Below are positions 1 through 5,715 of a stretch of 5,884 nucleotides of DNA, piece by piece; position 1 is the first letter of the stretch, and every line of letters begins with the position of its first letter. Origin of the DNA: Salibacteraceae bacterium (GTDB lineage: Bacteria; Bacteroidota; Bacteroidia; Flavobacteriales_G; Salibacteraceae). Both the position numbers and the translations under genes were made by a program. The DNA lies in contig JALRDM010000254.1 in NCBI GenBank assembly GCA_023262195.1, forward strand, positions 1-5,884, written 5' to 3'. Under the pieces are notes generated by a model, which was not told where the DNA came from, ran no database searches, and saw only the letters and a list, made by a program, of their open reading frames with translations.

Positions 1-1
1 A

Positions 2-811
2 ATACCAGAGCCGAAGGTGGAGCCAACACCAGAGCCTGAAATAGCAGAAGTGAGGGAGGAAGTTATGGAAACCGAACTCACCGAAGAAGAAAAGGCAGGG
101 CAGGAGATAATCGAAGAGATTAAAGAGCGTAGAGAGCCACAGATGAAGGAACGACTCATTCCATTCAGCGATTGGGAAAATTTACGAACCCGTGAGATCA
201 ACTATACCACACTCAGCTCTCAGTATGGGGTTCAGGTAGCAGCGTTGATTGATCTGAAACCAACTCGGGAATTTGAAGATCTAAAGAACGTGGAGGTTTA
301 TGTAGATGAGAATGGCATTTTCCGATATGTGATTGGTCGTTTTCCATACCGTGGCCAAGCGGAGTCGCTCAAGGATAAACTCATTGAGAAAGGCTATAAG
401 GACGCATTTATTGTGGACATCAACCAACCGACTTATACAGAAGAAGTGTTGGGCATTGGCGCTTCAAATATCGATTGGCATATAGAGGGTGACGTAGATT
501 ATCGGGTGCAAATTGGCGCTTTCGCAGCGTTATTGCCTAGTGCCATTGCCGAGAATTACCTCGAGGTCGAGGGAATACGTGAGTACCATCAAAATGGATT
601 GACCATTTTAACCGTAACGGGTTTTGATACCTATGCTAAGGCAGTAACGCATCGTGATATGCTTAAGGAAAAAGGCATTGAGGATGCATTCATTGTGGCG
701 TTTAATCGAGGTATAAAAATTCCATTAAGAGAAGCGATTGAATACACAGCCAAGCAACCGATCGAAACTCCCAACGTAAACGATAAAAAGTCACGTAAGG
801 CCGATTTTTAA
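2..811 (+). CDS. C-terminal part of a tandem SPOR-domain protein (5' end outside window)
   Basis: The frame is open to the left edge, so the gene starts upstream. A GTG at 17 is in frame, but the Pro-Glu-Pro-rich sequence continues before it and I do not take it as the start. The visible 269 residues begin with an acidic Pro/Glu-rich linker of about 45 residues. Two SPOR-like domains follow: residues about 74-141, opening with YGVQVAAL, and about 166-235, opening with the typical YRVQIGAF. Each ends in a similar 'KEKG-x-x-DAFIV' helix-strand unit. A basic, disordered tail closes the protein. SPOR domains generally bind peptidoglycan lacking stem peptides, so a periplasmic or envelope role is likely. 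In Bacteroidota such domains often sit at the end of long envelope proteins with other repeats, but the N-terminal part is not visible and I give no gene name. A terminator lies about 130 bp downstream. Confidence 0.85.
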   Translation: MPEPKVEPTPEPEIAEVREEVMETELTEEEKAGQEIIEEIKERREPQMKERLIPFSDWENLRTREINYTTLSSQYGVQVAALIDLKPTREFEDLKNVEVYVDENGIFRYVIGRFPYRGQAESLKDKLIEKGYKDAFIVDINQPTYTEEVLGIGASNIDWHIEGDVDYRVQIGAFAALLPSAIAENYLEVEGIREYHQNGLTILTVTGFDTYAKAVTHRDMLKEKGIEDAFIVAFNRGIKIPLREAIEYTAKQPIETPNVNDKKSRKADF

Positions 812-1023
812 GCCGATACCGTCTACTAATCCATTTCCTCCGCATTCGCGATTTGATTTATCAAATTGAAAAATTAGGTCTTACTTACAGTTGACTTTCA
901 AGAAGAAGGTTAGGTTTTGTTAGGTTAAGTTTCGATGAAAAGCCCGGTCAATTGATCGGGTTTTTTGCTTTAATCATTATGTGGAACTATTCGGATGGAG
1001 TTCATTTTTATAATCTTTGTTTG
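812..1023. other. Intergenic spacer with terminator and short repeats
   Basis: No convincing gene lies between the SPOR-domain gene and the small membrane protein. The spacer holds an intrinsic terminator (943-966) and a short inverted repeat, ATTTGA-TTTA-TCAAAT (851-866), with no T-run. TTAGGT occurs three times (874, 910, 920). Weak matches to the Bacteroidota -7 element TAnnTTTG occur at 886 (TACAGTTG), 911 (TAGGTTTTG, one base too long) and 1011 (TAATCTTTG, one base too long). None has both a good -33 TTG and the usual spacing. The promoter of the downstream operon is therefore not identified, although it should lie here. Confidence 0.5.
938..966 (+). terminator. Rho-independent terminator of the SPOR-domain gene
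   Basis: A hairpin spans 943-960 (CCCGGT-CAATTG-ATCGGG). It pairs with one G-U wobble, can close further into the CAATTG loop, and is followed by six T (961-966). An A-run at 938-941 precedes the stem and can pair with the T-run, so weaker termination on the minus strand is possible. It lies 131 bp after the preceding stop codon and just before the next gene. Confidence 0.85.
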
Positions 1024-1281
1024 GTGATTCGATTTTTATTCAAACAACGGCAGCCCAAGCGGTTTAACTACAAACCGCTCTATTATGATGAAACCAAAGA
1101 GTACATTGAAGCCCGAAAGGCGCAAATAAAGGCAGAGGGTTCTGCACGTCTCAGTCACGGCCATTTGAGCCGACAGTGGCGAGCTAACCAACGCAGGTCT
1201 TCCAACATCAAATCCAACAAGACCTTTTTAGTGGTACTAGCCTTACTGCTCTCCATCGCATATTTGGTTTTTTACCGATAA
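1024..1281 (+). CDS. Small basic protein with C-terminal membrane anchor, unknown function
   Basis: As called here the product has 85 residues. It has a basic N-terminus, then the motif FNYKPLYYDETKEY (about residues 14-27), a polar Arg/Lys-rich middle, and one hydrophobic segment (about 67-83) ending in Tyr-Arg at the C-terminus. The aromatic 'F-x-Y-x-P-x-YYDE-x-KE' start followed by a single C-terminal transmembrane helix resembles a family of small Bacteroidota proteins of unknown role, some mislabelled 'riboflavin synthase subunit beta'. That match is from memory. The start is uncertain: GTG 1024 puts the motif near the N-terminus as in that family, while ATG 979 would add 15 residues. 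A TTG at 952 lies inside the terminator and is rejected. The stop is 4 bp before the glycosyltransferase, so the two are probably co-transcribed. A soluble basic N-terminal part held at the inner membrane is the likely topology. Confidence 0.65.
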   Translation: MIRFLFKQRQPKRFNYKPLYYDETKEYIEARKAQIKAEGSARLSHGHLSRQWRANQRRSSNIKSNKTFLVVLALLLSIAYLVFYR

Positions 1282-1285
1282 TCAC

Positions 1286-2392
1286 ATGAGCGCCATCCTT
1301 CTGCTTTGTGTGGCTTGCCAGTTGATCATGGTATCGATCATGCTCGTAGCCATTTATCGCCTTAGTTCCAAGAGCAACGTGTCTGGCGGGGTAAGTGATG
1401 TAGCCATATCCATAATTATAGCGGCAAGAAATGAGGCAGAAAACCTTAAGGTGAAATTGCCTTTGGTGCTTTCTCAAGATCATGCAAGGTTTGAGGTAGT
1501 GGTGGTGCTCGATCGATGTACCGATCAGAGCAAAAGAGTGGTCGAAGAATTGATGCAAACGCATCCAGAACTAAGGTATATCGAATGCAACTACAACGAT
1601 ACGGTAGCAAATAAGAAGCGCGTCATAAAAGAAGGGATCAATGGTGCATCACACGAGCACCTAGTATTCACCGATGCTGATTGCCGTCCCTCGAATCCAA
1701 AGTGGCTTTCTCATTTTGCCAAACATTTTTCAGAAGGTAAAAACCTCATTATTGGCAGCGGTATGTTTCATCCCTCCAATAGCATTGTGAATCAACTTTA
1801 CCGACTCGATGCGCTCTTTATTGCATTGAAATATTTCACCGCTGCTAAAATGGGATTTGCTTACATGGCGGTGGGCAGGAGCATGGGCTACACCAAAACC
1901 TTGTTTCGCAATGTCAATGGATTTTCTGCCCACGAAGACTTGGCCAGCGGTGACGATGATTTGTTTGTAAAGTCAGCCGCGAGCAACGCTCAAATTGGCT
2001 TAGCACCTGAAGCACTCACCTTGTCTCAAACACCCGAGACTTGGAGCGCTTGGAAAACACAAAAGATAAGGCATCTCACTACGGGCAGACGATATAGGTT
2101 TCTCACGCTCTTTATGCTCGGACTCTTCGAACTCACCGACTTCATTTCTGCGATTGGATTGTTGGTTTATTTCTACCATGATTTTGATCCGATGCTATCT
2201 ACCTTTTTCATTTTGTTCGTTTTTAAAACCGTGATTCTCGGCTATCTGGTTGATTTACTTGGGAGTAAGATGTGGTATGACAGCAAAGCCTTTTCGCTTA
2301 TTTTCTATCAACCCTTGCTTACACTAGTTTATCCCTTATTTTCGATTCTTAGCGTTGTGGACAATCCTAAAGATTGGAAGCGAACGGAATGA
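1286..2392 (+). CDS. Membrane-associated family 2 glycosyltransferase
   Basis: The product has 368 residues, typical of membrane GT2 enzymes. Residues 3-24 form an N-terminal membrane segment. The GT-A fold opens with ISIIIAARNEAENL (41-54, nucleotide binding) and VVVVLDRCTD (71-80). The metal-binding DxD is D130-A-D132 in 'FTDADC'. The acceptor/catalytic acid region is SGDDDL (221-226). QKIRH (259-263) stands where processive relatives have Q/RxxRW; here Trp is replaced by His. Two or three C-terminal hydrophobic segments (about 271-295, 303-325, 336-357) anchor it in the inner membrane. It should transfer a sugar from a nucleotide donor to a lipid-linked or envelope acceptor, but donor and acceptor cannot be read from sequence. 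There is no surrounding polysaccharide cluster. It begins 4 bp after the small protein, and its TGA overlaps the sigma factor ATG (ATGA, 2389-2392), suggesting translational coupling. Confidence 0.88.
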   Translation: MSAILLLCVACQLIMVSIMLVAIYRLSSKSNVSGGVSDVAISIIIAARNEAENLKVKLPLVLSQDHARFEVVVVLDRCTDQSKRVVEELMQTHPELRYIECNYNDTVANKKRVIKEGINGASHEHLVFTDADCRPSNPKWLSHFAKHFSEGKNLIIGSGMFHPSNSIVNQLYRLDALFIALKYFTAAKMGFAYMAVGRSMGYTKTLFRNVNGFSAHEDLASGDDDLFVKSAASNAQIGLAPEALTLSQTPETWSAWKTQKIRHLTTGRRYRFLTLFMLGLFELTDFISAIGLLVYFYHDFDPMLSTFFILFVFKTVILGYLVDLLGSKMWYDSKAFSLIFYQPLLTLVYPLFSILSVVDNPKDWKRTE

Positions 2393-2979
2393 GCGAGATA
2401 AGTAAACGAGATAGCGAATTAGTGCAGCGGGCACTCCAAGGTGACGAGCGAGCTTACACTGAACTACTCAGGCTCTATCGCGAAAGCGTTTATTACATGA
2501 TGCTCAAGATGATCGGCAATAAAGACGATGCCGAAGATTTAACCATTGAGGCATTTGGCAAAGCCTTTAAGAGGTTGGTCAGCTACGATACAAGCTGGGC
2601 GTTTAGCACTTGGTTATTCAAAATAGCATCCAACAATTGCATAGACCAAATTCGGAAAAAGAAGAAGCAGAAAAACCCAATTAGCATTGATTCTAGTTAC
2701 AGTGACGATGATGACGAATCTACTATTGACTTAGAAGCTGATGTGCTAAACCCGGAAGAAAAGCTGATGAGAGGGCAGCGCATCAAAGAAATGCACCGGA
2801 TTGTAGAGCAATTAAAACCCAAGTATCGGTTGCTGGTGGAGATGCGCTATTTCAAGGAATTGAGCTATGAGGAAATCTCAGAAGAGTTGGAATTACCCCT
2901 CGGCACGGTGAAAGCGCAACTTTTCCGCGCGCGTGAGTTGATGCATGAAATACTCAAGCACACCATCAATATGATATAA
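2389..2979 (+). CDS. ECF-type RNA polymerase sigma-70 factor
   Basis: The product has 196 residues, the usual ECF size. Region 2 covers about residues 21-91, with YYMMLKMIGNKDDAEDLTIE (core-polymerase contact) and FSTWLFKIASNNCIDQIRKK (-10 recognition helix). An acidic linker (SDDDDES around 105-111, then LEADVLNPEEK) leads to region 4 at about 141-190. That region has the 'Y-R-LLVEMRYFKELSYEEISEELELPLGTVK' layout of a helix-turn-helix that reads the -35 element. There are no region 1 or 3 domains. I chose ATG 2389, which overlaps the glycosyltransferase stop as ATGA; a TTG at 2374 adds five residues but lies inside the preceding gene. No anti-sigma factor (short protein with a transmembrane helix and zinc motif) or FecR-like gene adjoins it. 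Activity may instead be set by expression or a distant partner. The regulon cannot be inferred here. Confidence 0.93.
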   Translation: MSEISKRDSELVQRALQGDERAYTELLRLYRESVYYMMLKMIGNKDDAEDLTIEAFGKAFKRLVSYDTSWAFSTWLFKIASNNCIDQIRKKKKQKNPISIDSSYSDDDDESTIDLEADVLNPEEKLMRGQRIKEMHRIVEQLKPKYRLLVEMRYFKELSYEEISEELELPLGTVKAQLFRARELMHEILKHTINMI

Positions 2980-3612
2980 GTGGAATCGGTAGAATTACTG
3001 AAGTCAAACCTTGATTGGCTCTCCGATGATCAGCTCAATCAGCTGGATCAATTTGCCAGTGTTTTTCGCGAAACAAATGCGCAAATCAACCTTGTATCGC
3101 GCAAAGACATGGACAACTTTTTTACGCGTCACATACTGCATTCATTGTCGATAGCACAAGCCATAAAGTTCAAGCCTAGAGCTAAGGTGGCAGATGTAGG
3201 CACGGGTGGCGGATTGCCTGGTTTGCCATTGGCAATTATTTTTCCTGAAGCGCAGTTTACCCTAATTGATTCCATCGGTAAAAAGGTGAAGGCGGCTCAG
3301 CACATGGCCGATGAGCTGGGAATAACCAACGTACAGACTCATTGGGGTAGGATGGAGGCGGTGCAAGATCAATTTGACTTTATAGTCAGTAGAGCCGTGA
3401 AACCTTTGCCACAAATGGCAATGTGGTTAAAAGGAAAGTTCAAGCAGAAGAGTAACCATGAATTGCCCAATGGCTTGCTTTACATTAAAGGAGGTGATTT
3501 TCAAGACGATGTTGATGCGTTGAATGTCAACTATCGTTTTTGGTACCTATCCGATTGGTTTACCGACCCGTTTTTTGAAACGAAAAAGCTTGTTTGGCTT
3601 CGCTTGCGCTAG
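2980..3612 (+). CDS. rsmG: 16S rRNA (guanine(527)-N7)-methyltransferase RsmG
   Basis: The product has 210 residues, the normal length for RsmG (older name GidB). This family methylates N7 of G527 in 16S rRNA using S-adenosylmethionine, and its loss is known to give low-level streptomycin resistance. Visible family signatures are INLVSRKD (36-43), the RHILHSL segment (50-56) and the SAM-binding loop ADVGTGGGLPGLPLAIIFP (71-89). Others are the acidic end of the next strand (LIDSIGKK, 95-102), VSRAVKPL (136-143) and the late-strand YIKGGD (168-173). The start is GTG 2980, directly after the sigma factor TAA (2977-2979), with no Shine-Dalgarno. Its N-terminus matches the usual family start, so this rare start looks right. 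Translation is probably coupled to the sigma gene. The stop TAG shares a CTAG with the convergent holA stop. Confidence 0.95.
   Translation: MESVELLKSNLDWLSDDQLNQLDQFASVFRETNAQINLVSRKDMDNFFTRHILHSLSIAQAIKFKPRAKVADVGTGGGLPGLPLAIIFPEAQFTLIDSIGKKVKAAQHMADELGITNVQTHWGRMEAVQDQFDFIVSRAVKPLPQMAMWLKGKFKQKSNHELPNGLLYIKGGDFQDDVDALNVNYRFWYLSDWFTDPFFETKKLVWLRLR
3609..3612. other. CTAG palindrome used as both stop codons (rsmG / holA)
   Basis: On the plus strand TAG (3610-3612) ends rsmG. On the minus strand TAG (3611-3609) ends holA. There is no room for a terminator between the two convergent genes, and I see no hairpin with a T-run nearby. Each transcript probably runs into the antisense of the other gene. 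Confidence 0.95.
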
Positions 3613-4628
3613 TTTAGAATCTTATAGGTAAGCTCCTTAAGCAAATCTTCGCTCCGCGCAGAATTGGCGATGCTGGCGCCTTTGCTTCGCGCATCAATTA
3701 TGCGCAACTCGGATATGATTTGCGCCAGCTTTCGTTGGTCATAATTGCGAGCTGTATCAGAGATTTTTTGAACCTGAAATGGTATCCAAAGTCCTAATGC
3801 GCGCATGGCTGCATTGGTGCTTTTATCTTTCAATGAATGATAGACCATGGTTTTGGAGAAATGATCAAACAGAGCACTCACTGTCAAAACTATTGGATGT
3901 GTTTTATCATTCTTGCCCATTACCTGAGCTATTTTGTAGCTTTTCACATGATCTTTATTTGAGAGCGCGTCCAGGTATTCGTAACGTGAGTATTCACGAG
4001 TGTTGCCAATGTTTTTCTTTACATCATCTACGGTGATTTCCTTGGATAAAGGCACATTGATGGTGAGCTTTTCAATTTCAAGCTCAGCCTTTTCCAAGTC
4101 CATTCCAATGTTTTCCACCATAAGCTGCACGGCTCTGAGCTCTATGCGATACTTTCTTCCTTTCACAAAGCTGTCAATGAGTCCTGGCATATCGCTTTCA
4201 TACACCTTTTTTGACTCCATGACTACGCCATTTTTTTTGATGGCTTTTACCCATTTTGTCTTTCCATCTGCTTTCTTGTACTTAAAGTCAAGAACCAATA
4301 TTGTAGTGGTAGATGGGTTATTAAAGTAGTCAATGAAATCTGCCCAGCGGTCTTTGAAGTCTTGTGCTTCTCTTACGATAACCACCTGTCGTTCTGCCAT
4401 TACAGGAAACCTGCGAAGTGTTTCTCGGAGCATGTCAATATCTAAATCACGGCCATAAAAAACGTGCTGATTGAAATCACGTTCGTGCTCGGCCAGTACT
4501 TTCTTTTCAATGAAGTGGCTGACCTTATCAATGAAGAACGGTTCGTCTCCGTGCAACAGATAAATCGGAGCATATTTTCCGCTTTTTAAGTTCGAAATGG
4601 TCTGAGTATACTCTGCTAAATTCGCCAT
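3609..4628 (-). CDS. holA: DNA polymerase III subunit delta
   Basis: The product has 339 residues, close to the usual HolA length. Delta is the clamp-loader subunit that opens the beta sliding clamp and works with the gamma/tau and delta-prime subunits in the replisome. Typical features are the N-terminal PIYLLHGDEPFFIDK (21-35, the degenerate AAA+ nucleotide-site region), RRFPVMAERQVVIVREA (72-88), ILVLDFKYKKADGKTKW (110-126) and the lid-type helix GMDLEKAELEIEKL (175-188). The C-terminal collar domain ends in RIIDARSKG (309-317). The start is the ATG at 4628-4626, which shares CATG with the divergent gene's start. The TAG stop shares CTAG with rsmG. A possible promoter lies inside the divergent gene (4657-4687). 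This is probably an essential housekeeping gene. Confidence 0.93.
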   Translation of the reverse strand: MANLAEYTQTISNLKSGKYAPIYLLHGDEPFFIDKVSHFIEKKVLAEHERDFNQHVFYGRDLDIDMLRETLRRFPVMAERQVVIVREAQDFKDRWADFIDYFNNPSTTTILVLDFKYKKADGKTKWVKAIKKNGVVMESKKVYESDMPGLIDSFVKGRKYRIELRAVQLMVENIGMDLEKAELEIEKLTINVPLSKEITVDDVKKNIGNTREYSRYEYLDALSNKDHVKSYKIAQVMGKNDKTHPIVLTVSALFDHFSKTMVYHSLKDKSTNAAMRALGLWIPFQVQKISDTARNYDQRKLAQIISELRIIDARSKGASIANSARSEDLLKELTYKILN

Positions 4629-4629
4629 G
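4626..4629. other. CATG palindrome used as both start codons (holA / HsdR-N gene)
   Basis: The plus-strand ATG (4627-4629) and the minus-strand ATG (4628-4626) share three positions. The divergent genes therefore have no intergenic DNA, and each promoter must lie inside the other gene's coding sequence. This depends on both start calls; holA's is the firmer. The plus gene could instead use TTG 4645. Confidence 0.75.
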
Positions 4630-5106
4630 TGTTATATTGAGCGTTTGATTGACAGAAAAAAATATCCGCCCTTAAATCTGCCCCCAACAAAGGCCAAAGT
4701 TAGAAGTGTGGATGGGCTGATTCAAATATTTGATCAAAATCGCCAGAAATTCATCAACCTCACGCCAGAAGAGTGGGTGCGGCAGCATTACCTTAATTAT
4801 TTGAAAGAGGCTAAGTCCGTTGGTCCGGCAAACATTTTAACTGAGTTTAAAGTTGAATATGGCAACGTGGTGAAACGTCCCGACATTGCTGTGATCAACT
4901 CCGATCATTCTTATTGGCTTATCGCAGAGTGCAAAGCGCCCACTGTAAAAATTACGGAAGATACTTTACAGCAGGTGTTGACTTACGCTTCGGTTATCAA
5001 TCCAAGATTGGTGGCATTGACCAATGGGTTGCACCACTTTTATTTCGAGTTTAGACCTGATTTAGGGAAATTCGTCTCTATTAAGGATTTGCCTGAGCAC
5101 AAATGA
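4627..5106 (+). CDS. HsdR N-terminal-domain protein with PD-(D/E)xK nuclease fold (orphan)
   Basis: The product has 159 residues and resembles the stand-alone HsdR N-terminal domain family (HSDR_N_2), which corresponds to the nuclease part of type I restriction enzyme R subunits. The helical KFINLTPEEWVRQHYLNYL (41-59) is a family hallmark. The nuclease core is visible: RPDIAVI with D86, then LIAECKAP with E101-x-K103, and a following Q116-x3-Y120 motif. VALTNGLHHFYF (129-140) closes the fold. The metal-binding residues look intact, so catalysis is possible. The helicase domain of HsdR is absent, and no hsdM or hsdS gene lies nearby, so this is not a restriction system. Pairing with holA is, from memory, common in Bacteroidota and hints at a DNA-maintenance role. 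The start is ATG 4627, with TTG 4645 as the alternative. The TGA overlaps the next ATG (ATGA, 5103-5106). Confidence 0.85.
   Translation: MCYIERLIDRKKYPPLNLPPTKAKVRSVDGLIQIFDQNRQKFINLTPEEWVRQHYLNYLKEAKSVGPANILTEFKVEYGNVVKRPDIAVINSDHSYWLIAECKAPTVKITEDTLQQVLTYASVINPRLVALTNGLHHFYFEFRPDLGKFVSIKDLPEHK
4657..4687 (-). promoter_or_regulatory. Candidate Bacteroidota-type promoter for holA
   Basis: Read on the minus strand, TTG (4687-4685) is followed after 20 bp by TATTTTTT (4664-4657). That matches the Bacteroidota -33 TTG / -7 TAnnTTTG pattern except for the final base. It would start transcription roughly 20-25 nt before the holA ATG. The T-run makes chance matches likely, so this is weak. Confidence 0.3.
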
Positions 5107-5675
5107 GACCGGTTTTAAGCATAGTGTTGGTATTAATGATTGTCTTCGCGGGCGATGCCCAGGGCGATAGAAAAACGCATTTGCCCTTAGCGATAAAAAC
5201 CATGGATGTAATCGCCCCCAATGCATTGATACATCTTTATTTAAAAGCTCCACAACCTGATTTAAAGCAATTTATAAAGGCCCGCAATGGTGTGATCAAA
5301 CGCAGTGTGGGTCGGTATTGGGCTGTGGCCATGCCTTATCAATACTTGATGGAGCTTGACAAGGCGCCTTTTGTGCAGGCCATTCATTTCGAATTGAAGA
5401 GAGGAATGCTTTTGCTCAACGAATCAAGGGTACATACGCGTGTGAATTCGGTGCATAATGGACTCGATGGACTGCACAGGAGCTTTACTGGTGATGGTGT
5501 AATCATTGGGGTAGTTGATGCGGGACTAGGTTTGAATCATCCAGATTTTTTAAATCCTGATAGCACTACGCGAGTGTTGGAGTTGTGGGATCAAACCATC
5601 AATTTCAGAAGGAACCGTTCAATCAATAAACACCACCAATCTCGCAGCCGGACCATATATTTTGATCACAATTGA
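5103..5675 (+). CDS. Truncated secreted S8 (subtilisin-like) protease, N-terminal part only
   Basis: The frame encodes 190 residues; T9SS-exported S8 proteases of this type usually have several hundred. Residues 1-20 are a signal peptide (hydrophobic 4-16, ending GDAQ). A propeptide-like region follows, with AVAMPYQYLMELDKAPFVQA (74-93) and the 'LNESRV...VNSVHNGL' lead-in. The catalytic Asp block is GDGVIIGVVDAGLGLNHPDF (130-149), with D139 as the likely nucleophile-relay Asp. RVLELWDQT (157-165) is also family-like. From about residue 167 the sequence becomes Arg/His/Asn-rich and unlike the family, and it stops at 5675. The catalytic His (usually in HGTHVAG) and Ser (GTSMA) are absent. A T9SS tail lies in the +1 frame from 5599, so this is read as an internally deleted, frameshifted gene and probably makes no active protease. 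Its ATG overlaps the upstream stop as ATGA. Confidence 0.8.
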   Translation: MRPVLSIVLVLMIVFAGDAQGDRKTHLPLAIKTMDVIAPNALIHLYLKAPQPDLKQFIKARNGVIKRSVGRYWAVAMPYQYLMELDKAPFVQAIHFELKRGMLLLNESRVHTRVNSVHNGLDGLHRSFTGDGVIIGVVDAGLGLNHPDFLNPDSTTRVLELWDQTINFRRNRSINKHHQSRSRTIYFDHN

Positions 5676-5715
5676 AAACAACCAAACGCACAAATCGTTG
5701 ATTATACAGCAATGA
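5599..5715 (+). pseudogene. Out-of-frame remnant of a T9SS C-terminal sorting domain
   Basis: Read in the +1 frame relative to the S8 start, this stretch encodes 38 residues including GTVQSINTTNLAAGPYIL and THKSLIIQQ before TGA at 5713-5715. The 'L-x-x-G-x-Y' turn followed by paired beta-strands and a final basic-hydrophobic strand is the pattern of type A T9SS sorting domains, which direct proteins across the outer membrane and are then removed. It has no start of its own. Its stop overlaps the next gene's ATG as ATGA, the same junction style as elsewhere here. That indicates this was the native 3' end of the upstream protease gene. Upstream of 5599 this frame reads unlike any sorting domain (Cys/Trp-rich), which places the junction at about 5590-5607. 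Confidence 0.72.

Noticed and set aside
17..19. GTG as the start of the SPOR-domain gene
   Set aside because: The frame is open to the window edge and the same Pro/Glu-rich sequence continues before it, so the gene starts upstream.
851..866. Inverted repeat ATTTGA-TTTA-TCAAAT as a second terminator
   Set aside because: The stem is AT-rich and weak and no T-run follows on either strand; the 943-966 hairpin is far stronger.
1208..1564. Minus-strand reading frame opposite the glycosyltransferase
   Set aside because: It has Cys/His-rich composition, no recognisable domain, and lies antisense to well-supported genes.
2374..2376. TTG start for the sigma factor
   Set aside because: It adds five residues inside the glycosyltransferase gene; ATG 2389 gives the ATGA overlap seen elsewhere in the window and a normal ECF N-terminus.
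3779..4329. Plus-strand reading frames opposite holA
   Set aside because: Both are antisense shadows of a well-supported holA, rich in Ser/Phe/Cys with no domain signature.
4565..4594. Promoter for the HsdR-N gene (TCG, 19 bp, TAAGTTCG)
   Set aside because: It has a mismatch in each element; position is plausible but the match is too weak to call.
4627..5106. Part of a type I restriction-modification system
   Set aside because: Only the HsdR N-terminal domain is present; there is no helicase part, methylase or specificity gene in the window.
5590..5610. Programmed ribosomal frameshift joining the S8 frame to the sorting tail
   Set aside because: No slippery heptamer or downstream structure is evident. 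A shift would still yield a protease without its His and Ser motifs, so a deletion or assembly error fits better.
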